From contig DASPXK010000408.1 of NCBI GenBank assembly GCA_035637315.1, positions 1 to 9,549 of the forward strand: 9,549 bases of DNA. Direction: 5' to 3'. Below the pieces are notes generated by a model, which was given only the letters and a program-made list of their open reading frames with translations, was not told the origin of the DNA and searched no databases. The stretch is from DASPXK01 sp035637315. GTDB lineage: Bacteria > Chloroflexota > UBA6077 > JACCZL01. Shown here piece after piece: positions 1 to 5,720 of the stretch. The position numbers were made by a program, and so were the translations under genes. The stretch's first letter is position 1. Each line of letters starts with the position of its first letter.

Positions 1-49
1 AGGCACCGAAGTCCAACCCCGCCGCCGAAGGACAGGGAACGGGAAGCGG

Positions 50-541
50 GTGACACGAATGCCGAACGGACATAACGAGGCCACGGTCCGTCGTTATCTC
101 GAGGAGGTCTGGGAACAGGGCCAACTGGGTCTCATCGACCAGTTGATCGCCGAGGACTACGTCCGCCACCATGGCGGGAGAATACGTCGTGGGCGAGCCG
201 CTCTCAGGCAGCTCGTCGAGAGAAATCGCAACACCTACCGAGACCTGGACGTTACGATCGACGAGCTAGCCGAGGCGAATGGCATCGTCGCGGCCCGTCT
301 GACCGTAACAGGCACGGACCAAGGCGGGGTGATGGGGCTGGACCCGACCAACCGGCGGGTTTCGGTCACATGTATGGGCTTCTTCCGCCTCGCTGGCGAT
401 CAAATTGCCGAGAGCTGGCACTGCCTGGACGAGTTCCACGTATTGCAGCAGCTCGGTGGCCGCATCACCCTCGCGGCCTCAGAGCCAGGCGGACAAGCGG
501 GTCCCCCCGCGCAAGCACGCCGCAGAAGAGGAAGAAGCTAG
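50..541 (+). CDS. SnoaL-like (ester cyclase family) protein
   Basis: A 163-residue protein resembling the SnoaL-like/ester cyclase branch of the NTF2-like fold. The N-terminal helix (RRYLEEVWEQGQ, about residues 13-25) is followed by IAEDYVRHH, an arginine/leucine-rich helix (about 44-60), and strands ending in the typical FRLAGDQIAESWHCLDEFHV segment (about 112-131) and a QQLGG turn. Such proteins bind small hydrophobic ligands or act as cyclases or isomerases; no specific substrate can be named. The last 22 residues are a low-complexity, Arg-rich tail outside the fold. GTG at 50 is chosen because AGGGAA lies 10 bases upstream and the start overlaps a TGA (51-53) that could end an upstream gene; ATG at 59 is the alternative. 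Its stop is 5 bases from the stop of the opposing VOC gene. The family call is fairly secure, the function unknown. Confidence 0.85.
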   Translation: MTRMPNGHNEATVRRYLEEVWEQGQLGLIDQLIAEDYVRHHGGRIRRGRAALRQLVERNRNTYRDLDVTIDELAEANGIVAARLTVTGTDQGGVMGLDPTNRRVSVTCMGFFRLAGDQIAESWHCLDEFHVLQQLGGRITLAASEPGGQAGPPAQARRRRGRS

Positions 542-546
542 GCCAG

Positions 547-933
547 CTAAGGGGCGGCCGGCTCTTCCGGCAGCAAACAGAACTCGTTGCCCTCGGGGTC
601 GCGCATCACGCGCCAGGTCTTGACGTCGCCGATCCGGCGGCCGCCGAGCTCTTCGACGCGGCGCGTCGCGGCCTCCAGGTCCGGCACGGTGAGGTCGAGG
701 TGAATGCGATTTTTGGTGACCTTCGGCTCGGGGACCCTCTGGAAGCCGACCGCTAGCCCACCGGACAGCCTGGCCAGCATGACGTACGTCTCGATGCGCT
801 GGGCCACCTCCAGGCCGAGCAGTGAGCCCCAGAATGCCGCCAGGCGCTCTGGATCGGAGCAGTCCACGACCACGTCCGATAGCCAGCCGACGCCGGGCGA
901 GGGCTTGCTCTCAGCAGCCGCTTCAGTGGACAT
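547..933 (-). CDS. VOC-fold (glyoxalase-like) protein
   Basis: A 128-residue single-module protein of the vicinal oxygen chelate superfamily, of the glyoxalase-like type common in high-GC bacteria. Visible are the first beta strand and helix (VVVDCSDPERLAAFWGSLLG, about residues 19-38), the central strand and helix pair (NRIHLDLTVPDLEAATRRV, about 75-93), and the final DPEGNEFCLL strand whose Glu is the usual metal-ligand position. Members include lyases, dioxygenases and antibiotic-binding proteins; this one cannot be assigned. ATG at 933 is chosen because the fold begins just after it; a longer reading back to 1059 adds 42 residues of atypical composition that are shadow coding. The start overlaps the end of the 82-residue gene by 11 bases, suggesting translational coupling as the last gene of a three-gene operon. 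Confidence 0.88.
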   Translation of the reverse strand: MSTEAAAESKPSPGVGWLSDVVVDCSDPERLAAFWGSLLGLEVAQRIETYVMLARLSGGLAVGFQRVPEPKVTKNRIHLDLTVPDLEAATRRVEELGGRRIGDVKTWRVMRDPEGNEFCLLPEEPAAP

Positions 934-1171
934 GGACGGCCTCCGCGTGGCGACCAGCGCCGTCGAGCCAGTCGGCAAGATTTCGGAGCTGGCGCGCCAG
1001 GTGGCTCTGCAGCGGCGACGGGCTCGGATCAGGTCGCCGATAAGAAGCCTGGGCCTCACGAATCAGATCTCGCTGGCGGTCCCTGGCCAACTCCAGGAGT
1101 AGTCCCGCGTCGTTGATCACTGCCAATACCTGCCCTTCTCCCTCGAGCGGTCCGCTAGTCGGCCGGCTCAC
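923..1171 (-). CDS. Small hypothetical protein (82 aa, helical, charged)
   Basis: An 82-residue protein not assigned to a named family. It is probably real: the GTG start (1171) has GGAG nine bases upstream (1181-1184), and it overlaps its neighbours as expected for a packed operon, by 17 bases with the 47-residue gene upstream and 11 bases with the VOC gene downstream. Residues about 14-46 (AVINDAGLLLELARDRQRDL onward) and 53-70 (LQSHLARQLRNLADWLDGAG) look like two amphipathic helices joined by a proline/serine-rich linker, with no signal peptide or membrane segment. The layout suggests a small cytoplasmic helical protein, perhaps a partner of the membrane protein encoded just before it. That partnership is inference only. 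Confidence 0.6.
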   Translation of the reverse strand: MSRPTSGPLEGEGQVLAVINDAGLLLELARDRQRDLIREAQASYRRPDPSPSPLQSHLARQLRNLADWLDGAGRHAEAVHVH

Positions 1172-1298
1172 GCCAGGTCACTCCGTAGCCGGCCAGCGCC
1201 TGCTCCTTGGTGCGGACGCGTTCGGAGCTGTTGCAGCCCCAGCGCAGCGCCGCGGCGTCCAGGGCAATCAAGATAACGAGCACGATCAGTCCTTCCAT
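1155..1298 (-). CDS. Small single-helix membrane protein (47 aa)
   Basis: A 47-codon gene read from ATG at 1298 to TAG at 1155. GGAGG (1309-1313) sits 10 bases upstream of the start. The protein opens with MEGLIVLVILIALDAAALRW, a single hydrophobic helix over about residues 3-19, followed by a short soluble tail (WGCNSSERVRTKEQALAGYG, about 20-39) ending in WREPAD. With no cleavage site and a short charged tail, it is likely a membrane-anchored microprotein. It is the first gene of the operon that continues with the 82-residue protein, whose start it overlaps by 17 bases, and the VOC protein. A sigma70-type promoter lies about 100 bases upstream. I do not recognise a family; function unknown. 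Confidence 0.65.
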   Translation of the reverse strand: MEGLIVLVILIALDAAALRWGCNSSERVRTKEQALAGYGVTWREPAD

Positions 1299-1406
1299 GT
1301 CGATCCAGCCTCCACTTAGCCTGAACACGGCCTGGGGCGAAAACGTTGCAATTAGCCCTCTGTCGCCCGAAGTCTCTAACCTGCCATGCGCGCATTGCTA
1401 GTTACT

Positions 1407-1435
1407 ATCCTATCAGCTTGTTGGTAACCTGTCAA
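1407..1435 (-). promoter_or_regulatory. Predicted sigma70 promoter for the 47 aa-82 aa-VOC operon
   Basis: On the minus strand TTGACA (1435-1430) is a perfect -35 box, followed by a 17-base spacer and TAGGAT (1412-1407), a 4-of-6 match to the -10 box. Transcription would start near 1400, leaving a leader of about 100 bases before the ATG at 1298. The stretch is AT-richer than its surroundings. It interlocks with a divergent promoter candidate for the CGNR regulator gene. Confidence 0.55.
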
Positions 1436-1446
1436 GCGTTTATCAT
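1418..1446 (+). promoter_or_regulatory. Predicted sigma70 promoter for the CGNR regulator gene
   Basis: TTGTTG (1418-1423) and TATCAT (1441-1446; 5 of 6 to TATAAT) are separated by exactly 17 bases. Transcription would begin near 1453, giving a leader of about 28 bases that carries the ribosome-binding site for the GTG at 1481. A near-direct repeat, TATCAGCTTGTTGGTAA at 1411 and TATCATTGGTTA at 1441, spaced 30 bases, could be an operator. The -35 box is weak (3 of 6), so confidence is moderate. Confidence 0.4.
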
Positions 1447-1468
1447 TGGTTAGGTGAAGAGGAGGACT

Positions 1469-1473
1469 GGAGA
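1469..1473 (+). promoter_or_regulatory. Ribosome-binding site deciding the CGNR start
   Basis: GGAGA at 1469-1473 lies 7 bases before GTG 1481, with a second purine run GGAGG at 1461-1465. Both lie inside the coding sequence if translation began at the upstream GTG (1454). This favours 1481, since 1454 would sit almost at the predicted transcription start and have no leader. Confidence 0.5.
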
Positions 1474-1480
1474 CGGCGCG

Positions 1481-2101
1481 GTGCAGGTCAAAGAGCCGAC
1501 GTTCGATTTCAGCGGCGGCGAGCCGTGCCTTGACTTCGCGAACACGGTTGGCGGGCGAGGTCGCGACCAGCCTCGCGAGGGGCTCGGTGGCTACGCCGAG
1601 CTCGTAAGCTGGGGCGAGCAGGCCGGCCTTGTCACCGGCTCCGAGAAGAGGCGCCTGCTCCAGGAGGCTGCCGACCGCCAGGCTGAGGCGGCCACAGTCC
1701 TGAAGCGCGCGACCGGCTTGCGGGAGGCGATCTACCGGGCCTTCTCAGCGCTCGTCAACGGGCGCTCGACTCGGCCGGCCGACCTCGCCACGTTGAACGC
1801 CGAACTGTCGATGGCGCTCGCACGCCTTCGGCTCGTCCCCGGCCCGGACGGCTTGGGCTGGGACTGGGCTGCCGACGACCGCGCCCTCGACGGCGTGATC
1901 TGGAGCGTGGCTCACTCGGCAGCGGAGCTGCTCACGTCCGAGCGGCTGGACCGTGTCCGGGAGTGCGCCGAGTCGCGCTGCGGCTGGCTGTTCCTCGACG
2001 CCAGTCGGAACCGCAGCCGCCAGTGGTGCGACATGAAGGTATGCGGCAATCGAGCCAAGGCGCGTCGCCACCACGCCAGGAAGAAGGCCACGGCCCGTTA
2101 G
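1481..2101 (+). CDS. CGNR zinc-finger / ABATE-domain transcriptional regulator
   Basis: A 206-residue protein with the two-part layout of CGNR regulators: an N-terminal ABATE-like domain opening with FDFSGGEPCLDFANTVGGR (about residues 8-26), a helical middle, and a C-terminal treble-clef zinc finger. The finger has Cys162-x4-Cys167 and Cys183-x4-Cys188 in the context CGWLFLDASRNRSRQWC and the signature CGNR (188-191), ending in a Lys/Arg/His-rich tail. In this family the N-terminal part is thought to sense a ligand or stress and the finger to bind nucleic acid. It is divergent from the 47 aa-82 aa-VOC operon across interlocking promoters, so that operon and its own gene are the obvious candidate targets (inference). 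It converges on the DUF4436-like gene with a 5-base gap and no visible terminator. Confidence 0.9.
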   Translation: MQVKEPTFDFSGGEPCLDFANTVGGRGRDQPREGLGGYAELVSWGEQAGLVTGSEKRRLLQEAADRQAEAATVLKRATGLREAIYRAFSALVNGRSTRPADLATLNAELSMALARLRLVPGPDGLGWDWAADDRALDGVIWSVAHSAAELLTSERLDRVRECAESRCGWLFLDASRNRSRQWCDMKVCGNRAKARRHHARKKATAR

Positions 2102-2106
2102 GGGGC

Positions 2107-3069
2107 TTACTTGCCAGCGGCCGGGCTTGTGTTTCGCAGCCCGCTGCGCTTGTGGAAGATCAGGAGAGCGTGAACGCTGATCGCCCCGAGCAGGAAGACG
2201 ACGACGACCGACAGGGCAATGTCTATGGCCGTCACGAAGTACATGTTCTGGGGAGTCAGGATGGAGCGGATCCCCCACACCCCGAGCACGAGCGCGCCCG
2301 AGTTGATGATCAAGTCATGAAACGGTCCCATGAACACCGCGTATGCAGCCGCGGCCGCGGCCAGCAGGACCAGGACGACGCTCAATACTTGCAAGTACAG
2401 GGGCCGTGCGAACGACAGGTCGAAGACCTGGAGATACTCGTACGGGTCTTCCGGTCCCTGCGCCCCTTGCGGGTCGAGCGGCGCGGGTGGGCTCATCCAC
2501 TGGCGCGAGAGCTGCTCCTGGATCGTCATGAACATGTGGCCTGGCTCGTCCCGCGGCGTCAGCGTGTAGAGCGTTCCGTCCGGATAGACCCGCTGGTGAA
2601 CGATCCCCAGCCGGATCCAGTAGGCGTCGAACGGGTAGCGGATCGGGTTGCCACGAATGGGCAGTTGGAAGGTGTGCGTCACGTCGACGGCGGTGGGAGG
2701 CATCGAGACGCTACCGGACGGCGGCAGTCCCTCGGTCTCGCCCGGGTTCTCCGCGAGCGCGAACAGCGTCACTCGATCACTCCAGTCACATGCGGGGCGG
2801 CAGATGTGGTGGCCCGAGACGCGGAGCGTCACCAGCCGCTGGACCTCGTCGAGCGTCGCCACGGTGACGTGCAGGTTGGAGTGGGTGGCGGCTGGGCCGC
2901 CCGGCGGCACCTCGCTGATCCGAAACACCCGTCCGTCGGGCGATGCGAACAGGTCGTCGACCATGCTAGCTACCGAGAACGGTAGCACGACCAGGACGAA
3001 GAGCACGAGCGTGGCGATCAGCGTCAGGACGACGCGGTACTTCAGAAGCTCGGCTTCGACGTGCCACAC
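2107..3069 (-). CDS. DUF4436-like integral membrane protein
   Basis: A 320-residue membrane protein with one N-terminal hydrophobic helix (about 12-34), a large non-membrane domain (about 36-222) and three C-terminal helices (about 224-247, 250-270, 277-304) ending in a short basic tail. The large domain should lie outside the membrane; it is rich in beta-type sequence and holds Cys90-x3-Cys94, a possible disulfide. The motif RYPFDAYW (about 144-151) and the IRSILTP...TAIDIAL segment (about 267-286) resemble DUF4436 membrane proteins, whose function is unknown. I assign that family from remembered motifs, so it is tentative. GTG 3069 is chosen because AGGA lies 8 bases upstream and the first helix begins soon after. 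It is divergent from the YbaK-like gene and convergent with the regulator. Confidence 0.8.
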   Translation of the reverse strand: MWHVEAELLKYRVVLTLIATLVLFVLVVLPFSVASMVDDLFASPDGRVFRISEVPPGGPAATHSNLHVTVATLDEVQRLVTLRVSGHHICRPACDWSDRVTLFALAENPGETEGLPPSGSVSMPPTAVDVTHTFQLPIRGNPIRYPFDAYWIRLGIVHQRVYPDGTLYTLTPRDEPGHMFMTIQEQLSRQWMSPPAPLDPQGAQGPEDPYEYLQVFDLSFARPLYLQVLSVVLVLLAAAAAAYAVFMGPFHDLIINSGALVLGVWGIRSILTPQNMYFVTAIDIALSVVVVFLLGAISVHALLIFHKRSGLRNTSPAAGK

Positions 3070-3204
3070 GTGGCAGATCCTGGGGTCCGGATTGGATGGC
3101 CTGGCCGCGCCGCTCGGGGGCCGTGCCAGCGCTCGCGACGCATGTTAGCCGACCCGGCCCGGCTATCGCAGCCCTGGCCGGCCGCGTGCAAGAATCTGGG
3201 TGCC

Positions 3205-3672
3205 GTGGAGTCGACGCTTACCCGCCGCATTCTGGACTTGCTCCTTTCAAACGGAATCGCCTACCGCATCCTGCGCCACGCGCCGGTCCGAACCAGCCAG
3301 GAGGCGGCCCGCGTTCGCGGCACTCCGCTCCAGGCGGGGGCCAAGGCGCTCGTCTGCCACGCCGGTGACCAGATCGTTCTGGTCGTCATTCCGGCCGATC
3401 GCCAACTCGACGGTCGGGCGTTCAGGCGCCAGACGCGGGTCAGGAGCGTGCGGATGGTCGATCCCGAGCGGGTCCAGGAGATCGTGGGCGCACCAGTCGG
3501 CGCGGTCCCGCCCTTCGGCAGCCTATTCGGCCTGGCCACCTACGCCGACCGGTCCATCGCCGCCCGCTCGGAGATCGCCTTCAACGCCGGCGCGCGCGAC
3601 CTCTCGATCGCGATGAGCGGGCCAGACTACGCCCGCCTGGAGCGCCCAATCCTGGGCGACTTCGCCAGCTAG
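3205..3672 (+). CDS. YbaK/EbsC-type aminoacyl-tRNA deacylase domain protein
   Basis: A 155-residue single-domain protein of the YbaK/ProX/INS fold, whose members hydrolyse mischarged tRNAs in trans. It begins with a helix and YRILRHAPVRTSQEAARVRG (about 20-39), then GAKALV, whose Lys47 matches the conserved catalytic-site Lys of the family. Later come the VGAVPPFG loop (GxxxPxG type, about 107-114) and AFNAGARDLSIAM near the end. Length is normal for stand-alone members. Which tRNA or amino acid it edits cannot be read from sequence. GTG 3205 is chosen because homology-like sequence starts there; upstream in-frame starts (ATG 3142, ATG 3061) add proline/arginine-rich residues unlike the family. 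No clear Shine-Dalgarno or promoter is visible before it. Confidence 0.88.
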   Translation: MESTLTRRILDLLLSNGIAYRILRHAPVRTSQEAARVRGTPLQAGAKALVCHAGDQIVLVVIPADRQLDGRAFRRQTRVRSVRMVDPERVQEIVGAPVGAVPPFGSLFGLATYADRSIAARSEIAFNAGARDLSIAMSGPDYARLERPILGDFAS

Positions 3673-3812
3673 TCCGTCTTCTTCCACATATAGACGTTCC
3701 AGGTGCAGTAGTCCTCGCCTCCGCAAAAACTACCCCTGGAAGATGCCAGCGTCCGTCTGTCGTGCGTCCGTCGTCTGCGACCAACGTCGACTACACCTGC
3801 CGGGGGCGGTGC
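3673..3812. other. Gap between the YbaK-like and toxin-antitoxin genes
   Basis: Left part of the 234-base gap. I see no complete gene here. The minus strand carries a short open frame ending GGEDYCTWNVYMWKKTD just beyond the YbaK-like stop (about 3669-3725), which reads like the end of a natural protein but has no credible start. GTCCGTC-type short repeats occur at about 3750-3775. No convincing terminator hairpin is visible. Confidence 0.4.
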
Positions 3813-3875
3813 ATGCATGCGCAGCCTGCTGTCTGCTAAAATATCGCCTTGCCATGCATATTGGTGAGAATGCAT
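3813..3875. promoter_or_regulatory. Three ATGCAT palindromes, candidate autoregulatory operators
   Basis: The palindrome ATGCAT occurs at 3813-3818, 3854-3859 and 3870-3875. The first covers the -35 position of the predicted promoter and the other two lie just downstream of its likely start. AbrB-type antitoxins commonly repress their own operons, so these are plausible binding sites. This is inference from position and symmetry only. Confidence 0.3.
3834..3842 (+). promoter_or_regulatory. Predicted extended -10 promoter of the toxin-antitoxin module
   Basis: TGCTAAAAT holds a TG dinucleotide one base before TAAAAT (3837-3842), an extended -10 element, in the most AT-rich part of the gap. 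The corresponding -35 position is TGCATG, a poor match, which is acceptable for an extended -10 promoter. Transcription would start near 3849, about 58 bases before the antitoxin ATG. Three ATGCAT palindromes surround it. Confidence 0.4.
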
Positions 3876-3906
3876 AACAGATCGCACCGGGAAGGAGGGC
3901 CAGAAG

Positions 3907-4179
3907 ATGCGGGAACTGCTTGGCGACGTCACCATCAGCGGCCGGGGGGCTGTCAATTTGCCCGCACGAGCGCTGCGCAGCACCGGTTGGCGCCGCGGAG
4001 ATCGACTGTTCGTCGAGGTCATAGACGACAGTCTGGTGCTCCTGTTCAAACGGCCGGAACAGATCGCCGAGGCGTTTGCTGGCCGACTCACCCACCTCTT
4101 TCCTGATCCGGAGGACACCCGTCGGTTTCTTGCCGAGGAACGCGCGAGCTGGGGTCGGGCGGGAGAGCCGGAACAGTAG
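3907..4179 (+). CDS. AbrB/MazE-type antitoxin (VapB-like)
   Basis: A 90-residue protein whose first half is a swapped-hairpin AbrB/SpoVT DNA-binding domain: GDVTISGRGAVNLPARALRS (about 6-25), GWRRGDRLFVEVIDDSLVLL (about 27-46), FKRPE. The C-terminal half (about 52-90: IAEAFAGRLTHLFPDPEDTR and an acidic-basic helix) is the part expected to wrap the toxin. A strong ribosome-binding site, AGGAGGG, lies 7 bases before the ATG. The PIN-domain gene begins one base after its stop. In such modules the antitoxin blocks the toxin nuclease and, with it, represses the operon; here three ATGCAT palindromes lie upstream of the gene. Confidence 0.87.
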   Translation: MRELLGDVTISGRGAVNLPARALRSTGWRRGDRLFVEVIDDSLVLLFKRPEQIAEAFAGRLTHLFPDPEDTRRFLAEERASWGRAGEPEQ

Positions 4180-4180
4180 G

Positions 4181-4645
4181 TTGGACGTCGCGAGTCTCGA
4201 CCAAGCCGTCGAAGGTGCCCACAGAGTCTTCTTGGACACCAGCGCTTGCATCGCCTATCACAGCGCTGCCGAAGCAGTCCATCCCCTGGCGCGGCATCTC
4301 TTCGGACGTATCGCCGCAGGCGACAATCCGCTCAGGGCATATCTTTCCGTGATCAGCGCGGCTGAGCTCCTGATCCGCCCAATCCGAGCAGGGGGCGTTG
4401 AGCTGAGCTACATGCACGCCTTCCTTCGCGGATTCCCCAACCTCCAGGTGCTGCCGGTCGACATGGACGTGGCGCTCGAGACAGCCAACGTCCGGGCCCT
4501 GACACGTCTTCCGCTGCCCGATGCAATCCTCACTGCCTCTGCCCTACTGTCGGGCTGCGAGGTCGTGGTGTCCAACGATCAGAATTGGCAGCGGCGCCTC
4601 AGCCGGTTGTTCCCCCAGTTCCGCTGGATCTATCTGGCGCAATAG
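4181..4645 (+). CDS. PIN-domain ribonuclease toxin (VapC-like)
   Basis: A 154-residue PIN-domain protein from a TTG start. The four acidic residues of the metal-ion nuclease site are all visible: Asp19 (VFLDTSACIAY), Glu62 (SVISAAELLI), Asp114 (RLPLPDAILTASAL) and Asp133 (VVVSNDQNW). An intact site implies an active RNase that cuts tRNA or rRNA when not held by its antitoxin. The TTG at 4181 follows the antitoxin stop by one base, so translation is probably coupled; GGGAG lies about 13 bases or more upstream, which is weak. The only upstream alternative, ATG 4076, would overlap the antitoxin by about 100 bases and add out-of-family residues. It ends 63 bases from the opposing DUF6282 gene, with no convincing terminator between them. 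Confidence 0.87.
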   Translation: MDVASLDQAVEGAHRVFLDTSACIAYHSAAEAVHPLARHLFGRIAAGDNPLRAYLSVISAAELLIRPIRAGGVELSYMHAFLRGFPNLQVLPVDMDVALETANVRALTRLPLPDAILTASALLSGCEVVVSNDQNWQRRLSRLFPQFRWIYLAQ

Positions 4646-4708
4646 CGGCAGCCGCAGCGGTCGCAGCTATGGCACTACGTGGCCTCAGTACCGGGCTCTG
4701 GTGACGGT

Positions 4709-5614
4709 TCAGATCGCGCCGAGGAGCTGGCCGGGGTTGGTGTGGACCATCTGGCGGATGGCCGGCGCGTCGAAGCCCGCGTCGAGCATCTTGGCGATGT
4801 ACATCGCGAGCCCGTCATCGACGAACGGGGCCGTGGTCTGTCCCAGGTCGCTGGCCATGATCGTGCTGGACGGGCCGACCTGGCGCACGTTCTCGAAGAC
4901 CCGCTCCCAGGAGACCTTGTTGGTGAAAGGCGTCGTGAAGCACCGCTCGAAGAAGACGCCGTGGCGAGCGAGCTCCTTCTGGTACTCGATGCTCAGCAGG
5001 GTGGTCGGGAACTCCGGGTGGGTCACGACGATCCGCAGGACCTTGGCCTCCTTCGCCGCCTTCACGACCGGCAGCAGCTCGGAGGGACGGATGTGTCCCG
5101 TGGCCAGCACCATGTCGTGCTTGCCGATCAGCCCGAGGCACTGGCGGGTCGCGGACGTGACGGCGCCATCTTCCGTCACGCGCAGCCATTCGCCGGCAAT
5201 GCCCAGCGCCCGCATCTCGCGCGCGATGCCCATCCAGTACGGCAGCTTGCGCTCATCCTTCTGCCCAGCTACGTTCTGCAGCTCGTTCTCCGAGTCGACC
5301 GTCGGCAGCCAGACCACCTTCGCGCCCAGCCGCGCCGCGATGTCGACGGCGATCGGGTTGAGTCCGCCAACCGAGTTGTTGAGCGTCAGCGAACCGAACG
5401 CCTGGACCTCTGGGACCAGCTTCCGGATGATTGTCGCGCGATCGGCCGTGCAGGCGTAGTGTGACTTGAGCACGAACCCGCCCAGCCCGGAATCCCGAGC
5501 CCGCCGAGCCAGCTCGAGGTCGTCGAACTTGCGCGGTAGCACGTCGGGCGCGCTGTGGACGTGAGTGTCGAACGCCCCCTTCAGCAGGGCGCGCGCCGCC
5601 TCGGGATCAGCCAT
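4709..5614 (-). CDS. DUF6282-type amidohydrolase-like protein
   Basis: A 301-residue protein matching my recollection of the DUF6282 family, predicted metal-dependent hydrolases of the amidohydrolase/PHP-like TIM-barrel type. The first strand carries FDTHVHSAPD (His18, His20), the next FVLKSHY (Lys50, His52), later ATGH (His174), VVTHPEF (His199) and MASDLGQ (Asp256). This order of HxH, Lys, His, His, Asp is the classic two-metal hydrolase layout. It is the last gene of the operon after the two UbiD-like genes; an amidohydrolase beside decarboxylases suggests ring-opening or side-chain hydrolysis in the same pathway (inference). No signal peptide, so cytoplasmic. The ATG at 5614 has only a weak GGG-type site, and its leader is largely the palindromic element at 5629-5713. 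Confidence 0.85.
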   Translation of the reverse strand: MADPEAARALLKGAFDTHVHSAPDVLPRKFDDLELARRARDSGLGGFVLKSHYACTADRATIIRKLVPEVQAFGSLTLNNSVGGLNPIAVDIAARLGAKVVWLPTVDSENELQNVAGQKDERKLPYWMGIAREMRALGIAGEWLRVTEDGAVTSATRQCLGLIGKHDMVLATGHIRPSELLPVVKAAKEAKVLRIVVTHPEFPTTLLSIEYQKELARHGVFFERCFTTPFTNKVSWERVFENVRQVGPSSTIMASDLGQTTAPFVDDGLAMYIAKMLDAGFDAPAIRQMVHTNPGQLLGAI

Positions 5615-5628
5615 CGTTTACCCGTCGC

Positions 5629-5713
5629 TTCACCACCGAGGCCACGGAGAGCACCGAGCATTGGCACAGACATCGGCGAGAGTTTCTGTGCGCTCTGTGC
5701 GCTCTGTGGTGAA
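5629..5713. repeat. Palindromic intergenic element A (9-base units)
   Basis: An 85-base imperfect palindrome from TTCACCAC to GTGGTGAA, filling the gap between ubiD-1 and the DUF6282 gene. The left arm reads as three 9-base units, CACCGAGGC, CACGGAGAG, CACCGAGCA. The right arm on the other strand reads CACAGAGCG, CACAGAGCG, CACAGAAAC. Of the first 29 facing positions 23 pair, and mismatches recur at positions 9, 18 and 27. It begins 15 bases before the DUF6282 ATG and ends 7 bases from the ubiD-1 stop. In the transcript it would form a long bulged hairpin. It may belong to a dispersed repeat family; no copies can be counted here. Confidence 0.7.
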
Positions 5714-5720
5714 CGATTAG

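Noticed and set aside
1168..1395. A 75-codon minus-strand frame over the 47-residue gene
   Set aside because: It is out of frame with the 47-residue protein, is Arg/Gly-rich without a hydrophobic segment, and lacks the well-placed ribosome-binding site that the 47-codon frame has.
1963..2985. A 340-codon plus-strand open frame
   Set aside because: It is antisense to the DUF4436-like membrane gene and overlaps the CGNR zinc finger in another frame. The translated protein is Arg/His/Gln-rich with no recognisable domain.
3669..4251. Minus-strand frames across the antitoxin
   Set aside because: They run antisense to the AbrB-like gene, which has a strong ribosome-binding site and clear domain on the plus strand. 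Only the short tail near 3669-3725 was kept as a low-interest observation.
4646..4708. Terminator between the converging toxin and DUF6282 genes
   Set aside because: Only 3-base pairings such as CCG-CAG-CGG are present and there is no T tract in either direction.
4679..5464. A 261-codon plus-strand open frame
   Set aside because: Antisense to the DUF6282 gene, whose HxH, Lys, His and Asp motifs are intact on the minus strand. The antisense product is low-complexity and Arg/Asp-rich.
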